A stretch of DNA of 37,151 nucleotides, taken from the NCBI GenBank assembly GCA_022425195.1, contig JAKMFX010000047.1, forward strand, positions 1-37,151, written 5' to 3'. This DNA comes from Flavobacteriales bacterium. Its GTDB lineage: Bacteria; Bacteroidota; Bacteroidia; Flavobacteriales; UBA7430. Position 1 is the stretch's first letter; the number at the start of each line of letters is the position of its first letter. The notes beneath the pieces are model-generated. The model saw nothing but the letters and a program-made list of their open reading frames with translations. It searched no databases and was not told the DNA's origin. The position numbers and the translations under genes were made by a program. Below, in pieces: positions 1 through 9,338 of this stretch.

Positions 1-786
1 GTTTAAAAATGATACTTCATCATCAATACTAACGAAATTCTCTTTACTGATTTCTAAATTTTTTCGAATCAAATTTGAGAAAAGACACAAACTCCTTTCT
101 GCTTCAACTTGTCGGTTCGTAAACAAATGAAACTGAATGGAGTTTAAAATATTAAATATGAAATGTGGACTCATCAAAGAGTGAAGCATCCTGCTTTCAA
201 TGATGCCCATTTCGTATTTATGGTTCTTGTAAATCAGCTTTCTAGTATTTAAGACTCTAAAGTATTTAAAAGAAGCAAGAAGGGTGAAAAATAAAGCTAT
301 GCTGGTAAAAATGATGGTATATGTTGGCTTGGTCCAATAGGGTGTCTCTATGACAAATGAATATACTGCCGGATTGCTCCAGAAGCTTAATTGAGATTTA
401 ACTCTGTATTCAAAGTAATATTTACCTGGAATCAGGTTCTTAAATTCAAAGTGTTTTGAATCTGTTTCTTTCCATTCGTTGTTATCACCGATCAAACGAT
501 ATTCTGAAGAAACCTTATTGCTTTCTTTTGAATTAGAAATAATGCAATCCAATATCAAGCAATCGTTATAGGATAATGTATCTCCATTTAAACATAGATT
601 TCTTTTATCTGTATGTACATTAGCAATATATACATGATAAAGGTTTGGGGTTTCATCAATATAAATCGGTTCTGATGATTTCTTATTCTCAATGAAAAAA
701 GACTCGGTAATAGAGGAGCTATTGGTAAATAAGGTCAGCGATAACAAACTTAAAACAATACATCTAACTCTTCTACAAACAATCAT
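1..786 (-). CDS. LytS-type sensor histidine kinase (partial, 3' end outside window)
   Basis: Membrane sensor kinase expected to phosphorylate the response regulator encoded just before it. The 262 visible codons show an N-terminal hydrophobic signal or anchor (about residues 5-23). A periplasmic segment with a Y_Y_Y-like end follows ('IPGKYYFEYRVKS'), then one transmembrane helix at about residues 155-177 and the start of a His_kinase (LytS/YehU type) domain. The phospho-acceptor motif is 'SPHFIFNILNSIQ' with His208. The ATPase part lies beyond the left edge. The ATG overlaps the regulator's TGA by one base (TGATG), so the two are translationally coupled. Compared with the two-component proteins of this class that carry long beta-propeller sensors, this sensor region is short. 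The gene is truncated by the window edge, not visibly broken. The stimulus is unknown. Confidence 0.88.
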   Translation of the reverse strand, partial: MIVCRRVRCIVLSLLSLTLFTNSSSITESFFIENKKSSEPIYIDETPNLYHVYIANVHTDKRNLCLNGDTLSYNDCLILDCIISNSKESNKVSSEYRLIGDNNEWKETDSKHFEFKNLIPGKYYFEYRVKSQLSFWSNPAVYSFVIETPYWTKPTYTIIFTSIALFFTLLASFKYFRVLNTRKLIYKNHKYEMGIIESRMLHSLMSPHFIFNILNSIQFHLFTNRQVEAERSLCLFSNLIRKNLEISKENFVSIDDEVSFLN

Positions 787-1541
787 CAATGAGACATGTA
801 TTGGTTAAGAAAGAATCCTTGTTTCCTTCTAGATACAGGAACAAATGCACCAATGTCTAATTGTATCTGAATTCCATTTGACCGATGGTAGCTTACGATA
901 CACTGTTTGTTGACGAGGTAAGATTTGTGAACTCTTAGAAATTCATGATTTAGTAATGACTCAAAATCTTTTAAGGTTTTAGAGGCAACGAATTCACTAC
1001 CATCTTTCATGTATATGATGGAGTAATTATTAGAAGCTTCTAGATAACATATGTTTTCATATTTTAATTTTACCGCACCTCTGTGTCCAGAAAGTAAAAA
1101 AGCATCTAAAGCATTAAAATTGTTTTCTAATTCTAGGTTGGGATTTTCCATAGAATCCTTGATGTTATGTCCACGAATGTCAACCGCTTTTTGGACAGAA
1201 GCAATGAATTTATCCTTGCTCAAGGGCTTTAACAAATAATCTATAGCATTAACCTTGAATGCTCTAAATGCATATTCGTCATAAGCTGTGATGAAAATTA
1301 CTTGAAAATTTCTTTCTGGAAAGTACTTTAATAAATCAAACCCTGTTTGGTTGGACATTTCTACATCTAAAAACAAAAGATCAATCTTATTGTATTCTAA
1401 TTCCACCTTTGCTTGTTGTATAGAATCGCATTTTGCTATGACTGATAACTCGGGACAGAATTTTTCAATCAGCACCTCAACAAGGTCTCTACTAAGCCTG
1501 TCGTCATCAACAATTAAAGATCTTAAACAATCCATAAACAA
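786..1541 (-). CDS. LytTR-family response regulator
   Basis: A 251-aa DNA-binding response regulator. The receiver domain (about residues 5-122) has the acidic pocket D12-D14, phospho-acceptor D59 in 'LLFLDVEMSNQTG', switch residue T85 and conserved K105 ('DYLLKPLSKD'). The LytTR DNA-binding domain occupies about residues 155-251 ('ICYLEASNNYSIIYMKDG', 'FLRVHKSYLVN'). It is first in a two-gene operon with the LytS-type kinase, overlapping it by one base. An alternative start is Met3. It diverges from a MarR gene across a 226-bp A+T-rich gap. In the family such pairs control cell-surface or export genes; the target here cannot be read from the sequence. Confidence 0.93.
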   Translation of the reverse strand: MFMDCLRSLIVDDDRLSRDLVEVLIEKFCPELSVIAKCDSIQQAKVELEYNKIDLLFLDVEMSNQTGFDLLKYFPERNFQVIFITAYDEYAFRAFKVNAIDYLLKPLSKDKFIASVQKAVDIRGHNIKDSMENPNLELENNFNALDAFLLSGHRGAVKLKYENICYLEASNNYSIIYMKDGSEFVASKTLKDFESLLNHEFLRVHKSYLVNKQCIVSYHRSNGIQIQLDIGAFVPVSRRKQGFFLNQYMSH

Positions 1542-1767
1542 TTAAATTCAAATTAATAAATTAGGATGCTTGCATTTTAAAATACTAAAAATCAGATTTT
1601 TATAATTTATTAAATATAGTTATTAATATTTCAATAAACGAATTCATTGACATCAAGTTTGGATTGTTAGGATTAATTGTTAATATTAAATGAGATTATT
1701 TAGATATGAAATCAAAAATACAGCAGAAATTAATTTTTACTTAGTTACTTAATGGTTACTTTTATTT
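1542..1767. other. Divergent intergenic region between LytTR regulator and MarR gene
   Basis: 226 bp, very A+T-rich, which must hold the promoters of both divergent genes. Close to the MarR start is a short direct repeat, GTTACTT-N4-GTTACTT, at about 1744-1761, with a TACTTTTA stretch that fits the Bacteroidota -7 box in 7 of 8 positions. A TTAATTTG box lies only 8 bases before the regulator ATG. No -33 partner is convincing for either box, so no promoter is called. No RNA gene or ORF is seen. Confidence 0.4.
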
Positions 1768-2238
1768 ATGGATGAATTTAAAAAAAATGCAGAATTGATT
1801 ATTGTTCACAAAATTCGATCGGCATGGTTTGAAATGTCTCGAATCTTCAACAGCATCGGTTCAATTTATAATATATCGCTACCAGTTGGGCTAACGCTAA
1901 TGTCAATTTACGAAGAAGAAGGAACTCCGGTAACAAAAATAGCACCTCGCATGGGTATGGAACCGAATAGCCTTTCCAGAATTCTTAAAACTATGGAAAA
2001 AGATGCTTTTGTAGTGCGTGCAAAAGACACCATTGATAAACGTAGGGTAATGGTTAAGCTCACAAATAAAGGGCAAGAAGCCAGAAATATTTGCTTGAAA
2101 TCTGTGTATCGCATGAATGACGCTATGCTAGAAGGACTTGATCCAATTAAAGTAAAGCATTTTTATGAAGTCATGAATTCATTCCCCAAGTCCATGGCTT
2201 TGACCCTTGATGAAATGCTCGATGAAAGAAAAGCATGA
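1768..2238 (+). CDS. MarR-family transcriptional regulator
   Basis: A 156-aa winged helix-turn-helix regulator. The HTH spans about residues 53-76 ('TPVTKIAPRMGMEPNSLSRI') and the wing about 82-99, with the family pattern 'DKRRVMVKLTNKG'. N- and C-terminal helices form the dimer interface. It is divergent from the LytTR regulator and convergent with the large exported protein, with only 16 bp between their ends and no hairpin. MarR proteins of this kind in Bacteroidota often sit next to fatty-acid oxidation genes; none is present here, so the regulon is unknown. Length and domain layout are normal. Confidence 0.9.
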   Translation: MDEFKKNAELIIVHKIRSAWFEMSRIFNSIGSIYNISLPVGLTLMSIYEEEGTPVTKIAPRMGMEPNSLSRILKTMEKDAFVVRAKDTIDKRRVMVKLTNKGQEARNICLKSVYRMNDAMLEGLDPIKVKHFYEVMNSFPKSMALTLDEMLDERKA

Positions 2239-2254
2239 GGTTAGTGTGAATTTG

Positions 2255-5200
2255 CTAGAAGTTATCAGTACGGGTTTTGTCAGCATCCCAATGCATTCTT
2301 TTTAAGAATTTTTGGATTTGTTTTACATTCCCCAATTGGTATCTAAATGAACCTGTTTCAGTTGTTCCCTTTCGATAAGACAAACGTTTTGGTGAGTTTG
2401 TAATAAGCTGGTTGAATTCTTGATTCGAGCTAATGACATTCATTACCCCTCTCCGATAATTGAAATAGTAGTATTCTTCATCAGAGAGATGAAGGTAAAT
2501 GTGAACCTCATCTCCTAATCCACGCGGTATTACCTCAATAATACCGGGTACCATACGATCAATTTTACGCCCAATGATGTTGTTTAATGGGATTTCAAAA
2601 TTTGAAACAAATGATGTTGTTTTACGGTCCCAATACAAATCGAGTTGTGGAAAATAAAAGGTATGCTTTAGTTCATCCGGCAAAAACCGTTTCCCTTTTT
2701 GTTTTTTACGATTGTACTTCTTGAGTTGCTTCTCTCCTATTTTATGACCTAACATCCTCTGATGAAGCTCATTAGATTGATCTACTAATTTGTTAAACGA
2801 AGCTTTTTTCAAAGATTTATAAATGAGTTTTGTGGCTTTTTTATGGATTAAAAAATCAAGTCCTAAATCGACTACTCCATCAATCTCCTCTTGATCTATA
2901 GAAGACATCAACCACCCCTCACCAGTTATTCTGACAAGCCCTGCATTCTCCCCAAGATTTATATTTCCCTCGGAATACAAACTACAAGAATCAGGATTGT
3001 ATATGGCCTGGTTGCCAGGGTGATAAGGGTCTTCAATTTTCTGTTGTGATCCAATCACATAATGACGACTTAAATCGTCAAAATGAACAAATCCATTTAC
3101 CCCCATAATTTCATAATCATTCACGCGTTTTGGGCTGCTTAAGAAAGCGGGATAACAAACGGTAGGTTTTTGACTGAGCATTAGCCCTGCATGCCATTGC
3201 TGCCTGTCAGTAAGTCGAATCTCTGGGTTTAAATTGATGAATACGTCATCGGGGTCAACATCGTCAATAAACGGAATCCAAGCTCGATTCAGGGCACTAC
3301 ATACTTCATGAATTCGCGTATCTCCGTTAAAGTTCAAAAAATCCTTAGAGCTGTCTAAATTTACCTTACCTCTGTAATCAAAATGCTGATCTAAGTGAAA
3401 ATCGTCTTCCTCTTTAAGATATGCCCGACCATAGACATTCGCTCCTTGTTTTTTTAATTGTGAAAAATAAATAGGCTGCACTTCACCCTCAGTGCTGTAA
3501 TAGTCAAACCACCCCGAACCAACAAATTCAGCCCCATTTAAAATATCTAGTTTCGTTTGGTAAAAGCTATATGCTGTCTTAGTATTCGACGCTATAAGGA
3601 CTTCAGTGTTGTTCAATGATTTCATTTTTCCAGTAGAAAGAATTTGAACTCTGGAGGAATCGGGAAGAATGGTGGCAGGTGGCATCAAAATCTCACGAAC
3701 ACCCGCTACATCCAATTCGTAAGTCGACAAATCGTAATTGGCCTTTGTTCCATGAAACGATAATGAATCTTGGGTGTTGTCGACAGACAGCAACCATCCT
3801 TTGTCTTGACTAAATTGTGAGAAGTTCATCCTAAAATCAACCATATCCCATTCCATAAGATCAAAGTACAGGTGATATTTATTAGGTCTCAATTCAAAAT
3901 TTGCCGAATCGGATAAGGTCTCAAATGAAGCAAAATCATCTTCGAAGCTCACTGCTGTATAGAGTTCTTTACCTGAAATTATTTTCTGATCATCTATTTC
4001 ATCAAATAAGTTAAATTGAGAATGATGTGCCGTAAAATCATTGCTTTGAAGTATAAAATGATCAGATACTGATAAAGCATTATCGAAGTATAATTCTCCA
4101 GAAGCTTCAAGGGCCTTTGGACTTAGAGTCACTGCCCCCTCAAAAAGATATTTCTCTCGATATAGGCTGAAGAAAGTATCTCTATTCTTAGAGATCATTT
4201 TATCCTTAAAAGCCTGCCAATCTATGCTTGCATTTTCCACGTAAGCTTCTGGACAGCTTGTGGGTGATTCTTGCTCATAGATCTGTTGTGATTTTGCAAA
4301 TGCCAAAGCATGGTAAGGGTAAAAGTATATGGAATCAGTGACAGTCATTGAGTTCAAATAATAGACAGCCCCTTTCCCCTTCAAGCCATTGTTGTCTAAA
4401 TATAGGTCATTGGTAAAAGCTCCTCTTCCATCATAAGCAGGATACCGACTCGGGATTTTGTGCGAAAGACTCAGTTCTAAATTGTCATTCAGACGCATTG
4501 TATCTTTAAATGACGGAAAGATGGTAGGTGCATTCAAACGCCCTGTAAATTCAATGTTTTCTGTATTTATACTCAATAATGAATCCCATTGAAAAGGATC
4601 GGTTTGAAATGAAAACAACTCACGTTTATAAACACCATTTTTAATCTTATCGTAATAAATATGGGCCTTCTCACGACTGTATAGTTTTGGAAACTCCGAT
4701 AGTGAATCGAGACCTGACTTATTGCTTGGATCATCTACATAAAGGGTTCCGGTGATGTCACAAATAACAGTTTTAACCGTTTCGGTAAATTCCTCAAGGC
4801 CTTGACTGATTGCTCCATTAGACACTTCATATTGTAAGGAGTCGATCTTATTTAAATCAAGCTCAAAGAGATCATATCTAAATTTCATTTCCTTTCCATA
4901 AAGTGCAAAATTCCCTGTTTGAATGATGCCATCAAAAGTAAAGTCTCGATTTTGATGAACCACCACATCACTTTCATAAGGGAAAATAGCCACATCATTA
5001 GAATCGGAGATTTCTACCATATTCACTCCTTGGACAGCTAAATCTCCAGATGATAAGTCCATTTTCGCATAGGGTTGACGGTCACTTCTTGAAACCATTC
5101 TCAAACCATCATAATCGCGATTCCCCAATCTAAAATCCAAGAAATGATACAATCTATCTTTGATAACGATCACCTCTTTGGTAGTATGATAATCAACAAA

Positions 5201-6664
5201 TCCAAGTACGGCAAAATTAGTCATTAGCACGTCTGCATCTTTCAACGAACAATTATAAGCGTCAGCAATATCGCTCAACAGAAAACCTCTTTTATTCCCT
5301 GAGTTGTTGCTTAATGTTTTAAGTATAAACGCTGGGTGACGTTTATCCATAGTGGAAACATCTTCATATCGTGACTCCTTGTAATAATCATAAGACTCAA
5401 CAAGGGCTGGGTTTCGAAATGGATTATCATCATTACTAAAAAATAATGCTGTTGAATCTCTATTCCAGCTCATTCGATCGAAATAACAATCCAATTGATG
5501 AAAAGAAGAACGTATTGGACTCATCCCCATGTTTTTTTTCGAACGTTCAAAGCTTGTCACTTTAGTACTGTCGTCATAATATAAATTCAATTGTGGATGT
5601 ACTATAGAATCGTTATTCCACATGAGATTAATACTGACATCTTCAGCATATATTCTAGCATCTTGTAATCTATACCTTTTTGCTAAGGCTTTGATGAATG
5701 GCACATCGTTGTGAAAGAACATCAATTGAGTTGTTTTGTTGTCTTTGCCAAATAAAAACATTCGTTTTCCACGTATTTCAAGTCGACCTTTAACTTCTAC
5801 ATCCTTGAATATGTTTTTAAAGTTTACCCCGACTTTATCAGAAATAAAATTGGGGTAAACGGCTCCTTCTCCACTTGAATTTGAGCTTAAACCATTGCTA
5901 AATACTCCCAATAATTTACCTTCATCATGTGGTAAGTTTCCTATCAATTGTGCCCCTTCAACATCAAAATAAGGTTTTCTTAGGTCAATGAAATAATCAT
6001 CAACGATTACGCTTATCGAGTCCTTTGAAATCCCATGCTTTGTCCAGTCAGACTGACCTCCATCTCCATGCCAACTATGACTGAACAGGTCTAAATAACC
6101 ACTCGTGTGCATGAGCTTAATGGTATCTTGCCTAGAAATACAGCTTAGCTCTAAATCCGTTCCAGTAAGGATAGGCGTTGAGTCGTTGGTGAAAACAAAA
6201 TCTCCGGCAGTAAACTTCCATTCAAAAGTTTTAGTACTGTGCAAAACGCTATCTACCAATAAGCTTGAACATTTTTTTAGGTATGACTTTGCCGATTTGT
6301 GTTTTAATTTTGGAACATGACTTATCGATGAGGTTAGGAAGTTATCTAGGTTTTCGTCTTTAAGAGCACCCTCACCATAATGATTTAAAAGACGAAATAA
6401 GGGATAAAAATCCTCAGCATCGTTAAATCTTTTTTTCCTTAGTTTGTTTACCAATAAATAAAGACGTTCTTCTTGAGCATCGTCATAGCTCGCCTTTTCA
6501 AAATAACGTATAAATTGTTTCCCAGTTCGCCTGTGATTTTTATCATCATTATCTTTAATGTCTTCACGAATTTCTTCAATGAAGTCAGCTCTACTCCACT
6601 CTACTTGAGCTGTAGTTAGACCCACAAAGGTGAACAAAAATATAAACAGAAATAGTGGTTTCAT
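2255..6664 (-). CDS. Large exported protein of unknown function (1469 aa)
   Basis: Not recognised with certainty. Residues 1-19 form a clear signal peptide, with likely cleavage after 'GLTTA'. An alpha-helical, Lys/Glu-rich segment follows to about residue 150. The rest, over 1,200 residues, looks beta-rich, with many short alternating strands and recurring phrases such as 'FDVEGAQLIG', 'VKGRLEIRGKRMFLFG', 'FHGTKANYDLSTYELDVAGV' and 'FTGRLNAPTIF'. That pattern resembles the repeated strands of OstA/LptA-like or AsmA-like lipid-handling proteins; this is inference only. Residues from about 1240 on are basic and mixed helical/beta, ending 'KFLKRMHWDADKTRTDNF'. There is no T9SS sorting tail, TonB box or lipobox, so a periplasmic or outer-membrane-associated location is likely. 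It is transcribed alone, with 126 bp between it and bshB1. Confidence 0.8.
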   Translation of the reverse strand: MKPLFLFIFLFTFVGLTTAQVEWSRADFIEEIREDIKDNDDKNHRRTGKQFIRYFEKASYDDAQEERLYLLVNKLRKKRFNDAEDFYPLFRLLNHYGEGALKDENLDNFLTSSISHVPKLKHKSAKSYLKKCSSLLVDSVLHSTKTFEWKFTAGDFVFTNDSTPILTGTDLELSCISRQDTIKLMHTSGYLDLFSHSWHGDGGQSDWTKHGISKDSISVIVDDYFIDLRKPYFDVEGAQLIGNLPHDEGKLLGVFSNGLSSNSSGEGAVYPNFISDKVGVNFKNIFKDVEVKGRLEIRGKRMFLFGKDNKTTQLMFFHNDVPFIKALAKRYRLQDARIYAEDVSINLMWNNDSIVHPQLNLYYDDSTKVTSFERSKKNMGMSPIRSSFHQLDCYFDRMSWNRDSTALFFSNDDNPFRNPALVESYDYYKESRYEDVSTMDKRHPAFILKTLSNNSGNKRGFLLSDIADAYNCSLKDADVLMTNFAVLGFVDYHTTKEVIVIKDRLYHFLDFRLGNRDYDGLRMVSRSDRQPYAKMDLSSGDLAVQGVNMVEISDSNDVAIFPYESDVVVHQNRDFTFDGIIQTGNFALYGKEMKFRYDLFELDLNKIDSLQYEVSNGAISQGLEEFTETVKTVICDITGTLYVDDPSNKSGLDSLSEFPKLYSREKAHIYYDKIKNGVYKRELFSFQTDPFQWDSLLSINTENIEFTGRLNAPTIFPSFKDTMRLNDNLELSLSHKIPSRYPAYDGRGAFTNDLYLDNNGLKGKGAVYYLNSMTVTDSIYFYPYHALAFAKSQQIYEQESPTSCPEAYVENASIDWQAFKDKMISKNRDTFFSLYREKYLFEGAVTLSPKALEASGELYFDNALSVSDHFILQSNDFTAHHSQFNLFDEIDDQKIISGKELYTAVSFEDDFASFETLSDSANFELRPNKYHLYFDLMEWDMVDFRMNFSQFSQDKGWLLSVDNTQDSLSFHGTKANYDLSTYELDVAGVREILMPPATILPDSSRVQILSTGKMKSLNNTEVLIASNTKTAYSFYQTKLDILNGAEFVGSGWFDYYSTEGEVQPIYFSQLKKQGANVYGRAYLKEEDDFHLDQHFDYRGKVNLDSSKDFLNFNGDTRIHEVCSALNRAWIPFIDDVDPDDVFINLNPEIRLTDRQQWHAGLMLSQKPTVCYPAFLSSPKRVNDYEIMGVNGFVHFDDLSRHYVIGSQQKIEDPYHPGNQAIYNPDSCSLYSEGNINLGENAGLVRITGEGWLMSSIDQEEIDGVVDLGLDFLIHKKATKLIYKSLKKASFNKLVDQSNELHQRMLGHKIGEKQLKKYNRKKQKGKRFLPDELKHTFYFPQLDLYWDRKTTSFVSNFEIPLNNIIGRKIDRMVPGIIEVIPRGLGDEVHIYLHLSDEEYYYFNYRRGVMNVISSNQEFNQLITNSPKRLSYRKGTTETGSFRYQLGNVKQIQKFLKRMHWDADKTRTDNF

Positions 6665-6790
6665 TCAGACAGAAACAATTTACTTGTTCTACAAATTAAC
6701 TGAAAACCGAATAGATAAGCTAACTACAAGAATTGAAAAGGAAAATGCAACAAGGACAAAAGAAATGAAGCACCTATCATGATGTTGGAT

Positions 6791-7516
6791 TTACAACAAC
6801 TGATCCAATCGATCTAATCCTATACATTTATCACTGGTAAAGCCTTCAGCATAGTCAACTCCTATAATTCTTCCTAGGTCTTGAGCTCGATAGGTAACCG
6901 AATCTATAAACTGCTTCGAGGAAATTGGAGTTTCAGCTTCTTTGGAGTTTGGGTCAAAAAACTGAGAGCTGTAAGCCATTACAACATCCATCTTTGCGCT
7001 TATATACCCAGTGATGTCAATGACAAAGTCAGGGTTCACAGGCTTCCATTGTATGTAGTGAAGAACCTGCTTAGGTCTAAAAGAAGCTTGAGTATTTCCT
7101 TCAAACTGAGTTTCAATCTTTTTTAATCCTGATAGAAAGCACGCTGTAGAAACCAATTCAGCAGCACGAGGATGATCTGGGTGGCGGTCATCTATGGCAT
7201 TGCACAACACCATGTCGGGCCGATATTTTCGTATGCGCTTTACGATTTCAATTTGATAGTCTTTATTATTTGGCGTTACGAAACCATCCTCAAAACCTAA
7301 ATTTTCCCGAAATTTCACTTTCATGATTTTTGCTGAATTGGCTGCTTCCTTGGCTCTTATTTCTGCGGAGCCTCGAGTACCTAACTCGCCTTGAGTTAAA
7401 TCTATAACGCCAACGCTAAAGCCTAAATCAATATGTTTTATGATTGTACCACCACATCCCAACTCAACATCATCAGGATGAACACCAATGGCCAGTATGT
7501 CAACTTTATTAGTCAT
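6791..7516 (-). CDS. bshB1: Bacillithiol biosynthesis deacetylase BshB1
   Basis: A 241-aa zinc-dependent LmbE/PIG-L family deacetylase. BshB1 removes the acetyl group from GlcNAc-malate, the second step of bacillithiol synthesis. The first metal motif is at residues 13-16 ('GVHPDDVELGCGGT', H13, D15, D16). The second is 'RHPDH' at 111-115, where H115 completes the site. 'LTQGELGTRGS' is typical of the BshB1 group. Length is standard. The start codon lies inside the end of ettA (8-bp overlap, ATGACTAA), so the two are co-transcribed. The BshA and BshC partners are not in the window. This implies the cell makes bacillithiol or a related thiol. Confidence 0.93.
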   Translation of the reverse strand: MTNKVDILAIGVHPDDVELGCGGTIIKHIDLGFSVGVIDLTQGELGTRGSAEIRAKEAANSAKIMKVKFRENLGFEDGFVTPNNKDYQIEIVKRIRKYRPDMVLCNAIDDRHPDHPRAAELVSTACFLSGLKKIETQFEGNTQASFRPKQVLHYIQWKPVNPDFVIDITGYISAKMDVVMAYSSQFFDPNSKEAETPISSKQFIDSVTYRAQDLGRIIGVDYAEGFTSDKCIGLDRLDQLL

Positions 7517-9197
7517 TCATTAGTTTTTTGTAACGAATTCTTTTCGGTTCGGTAACACCCAGACGCTTTAATTTATTCTCTTCATAATCTGAATAAGACC
7601 CTTCAAAGTAATACACTTCAGAATCTCCCTCAAAAGCAAGTATATGGGTACATACACGATCTAGAAACCATCTGTCGTGAGAAATGATCACCGCACAGCC
7701 CGCAAAATTCTCAAGCCCTTCTTCAAGTGCTCTAAGTGTATTGACATCTAAATCATTCGTTGGCTCATCCAATAATAAAACATTTCCTTCTTGTTTTAAG
7801 GCCATGGCCAAATGCAGGCGGTTTCGCTCACCACCAGAAAGTACTTTCACCTTTTTATTTTGATCCTGCCCTCCAAAATTAAATCTGGAGACATAAGCTC
7901 TAGAGTTGAGTTTCACCCCTCCCATTTCTATATTCTCTAATCCATCGGCAATATTCTCCCAAACGGTTTTTTCAGCATCTATAGAATCATGCTGTTGATC
8001 TACATAAGAGACTTTAACGGTCTCCCCGACTTCAAAAGAGCCAGAATCGGGTTTGTCAAGTCCCATAATCATTCGGAACATGGTTGTTTTACCTGCTCCG
8101 TTGGGCCCTATAATCCCAACAATTCCTGCTGGAGGAAGATTGAAATTCAAATCTCCATAAAGTAATTTATCTCCAAAGCCTTTGCTTACATTTTTCGCCT
8201 CTATGACATTGGTCCCTAGGCGTGGGCCCGAAGGAATAAATATTTCCAATTTCTGTTCCTTATCTTTAGTCTCCTGAGCCAATAGTTGCTTGTAACTGTT
8301 CAAACGAGCTTTACTTTTCGTTTGACGTGCTTTGGGTGCCATACGAACCCATTCAAGTTCGCGCTCTAAGGTTTTCTGTCTTTTAGAGGCATCTTTATCC
8401 TCCTGAGCCAAGCGCTTTGATTTTTGATCAAGCCATGAAGAATAATTTCCTTTCCAAGGGATTCCTTCCCCTCGATCCAACTCGAGAATCCACCCCGCCA
8501 CATTATCCAAGAAATATCGGTCGTGAGTAATGGCTATCACGGTTCCTTTGTACTGTTGTAAATGTTGTTCTAGCCATTGAACGGATTCGGCATCTAAATG
8601 GTTAGTAGGCTCATCGAGTAGAAGCACATCAGGCGCTTTAAGCAATAGGCGACATAGAGCAACACGCCTTCGTTCCCCACCAGACAGGTTTTTTACTGGG
8701 GTGTCACCGTCAGGAGTTCTCAAAGCATCCATTGCTCGTTCTAGCTTGCTATCCAACTCCCAAGCACCTTTTGCATCGATTACATCTTGTAGTTCACCTT
8801 GGCGATCAATGAGTTTTTGGAAACCCTCAGGGTCATCCATCACATTTGGATCAGCAAACTTGTCATTGATAGCATTAAATTCATCCAAAACATCTACAAT
8901 ATCCTTTACACCTTCACGTACAATCTCTATCACTGTTTTTGACTCGTCCAATTGAGGCTCTTGCTCTAAGAGACCTACACTAAACTCACTATCAGAATAT
9001 ACTTCCCCTTTGAAATCCGTATCTAATCCAGCAATAATCTTCAATAAGGTTGACTTCCCTGAACCGTTCAATCCAATGATTCCAATCTTTGCGCCATAAA
9101 AAAAGGAGAGGTTTATATTTTTGATGATCTGTTTTCCACTCGGAATGACTTTGGAAACTTTGTGCATTCCAAAGATGATCTTCTTATCGTCAGACAT
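7509..9197 (-). CDS. ettA: ABC-F ATPase EttA (energy-dependent translational throttle)
   Basis: A 562-aa cytoplasmic ABC-F protein that binds the ribosomal E site and links translation to energy state. There are two ATPase domains. The first has Walker A 'GLNGSGKST' (42-50), signature 'LSGGE' (171-175), Walker B 'VLLLDEPTNHLD' and switch 'THDR'. The second has 'GPNGAGKTT' (364-372), 'LSGGE' (453-457) and 'VLLLDEPTNDLD'. The arm insertion in domain 1 and the basic linker 'MAPKARQTKSKARL' (about 286-299) mark the EttA subgroup. Length matches the family. A consensus Bacteroidota promoter lies directly upstream, and bshB1 overlaps its 3' end. Confidence 0.95.
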   Translation of the reverse strand: MSDDKKIIFGMHKVSKVIPSGKQIIKNINLSFFYGAKIGIIGLNGSGKSTLLKIIAGLDTDFKGEVYSDSEFSVGLLEQEPQLDESKTVIEIVREGVKDIVDVLDEFNAINDKFADPNVMDDPEGFQKLIDRQGELQDVIDAKGAWELDSKLERAMDALRTPDGDTPVKNLSGGERRRVALCRLLLKAPDVLLLDEPTNHLDAESVQWLEQHLQQYKGTVIAITHDRYFLDNVAGWILELDRGEGIPWKGNYSSWLDQKSKRLAQEDKDASKRQKTLERELEWVRMAPKARQTKSKARLNSYKQLLAQETKDKEQKLEIFIPSGPRLGTNVIEAKNVSKGFGDKLLYGDLNFNLPPAGIVGIIGPNGAGKTTMFRMIMGLDKPDSGSFEVGETVKVSYVDQQHDSIDAEKTVWENIADGLENIEMGGVKLNSRAYVSRFNFGGQDQNKKVKVLSGGERNRLHLAMALKQEGNVLLLDEPTNDLDVNTLRALEEGLENFAGCAVIISHDRWFLDRVCTHILAFEGDSEVYYFEGSYSDYEENKLKRLGVTEPKRIRYKKLMND

Positions 9198-9224
9198 AAA
9201 TGTACTTTGTTTATCAGTGAATCA

Positions 9225-9253
9225 CAAATTTAGCATAAAATACCCTGAATCAA
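9225..9253 (-). promoter_or_regulatory. Bacteroidota-type promoter of ettA-bshB1
   Basis: On the minus strand: TTG (9253-9251), an 18-base spacer, then TAAATTTG (9232-9225), a full match to the Bacteroidota -33/-7 consensus TTG...TAnnTTTG. It ends 27 bases before the ettA ATG, giving a leader of about 20 nt. This is the best promoter in the window. Confidence 0.65.
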
Positions 9254-9338
9254 ATAAATGCTTGAGGAATTGGGCCAGCAAAGTTTGAATATATCATAAG
9301 ACCCTAATAATCAAACCATAAAAAAGATGATATTGAAG

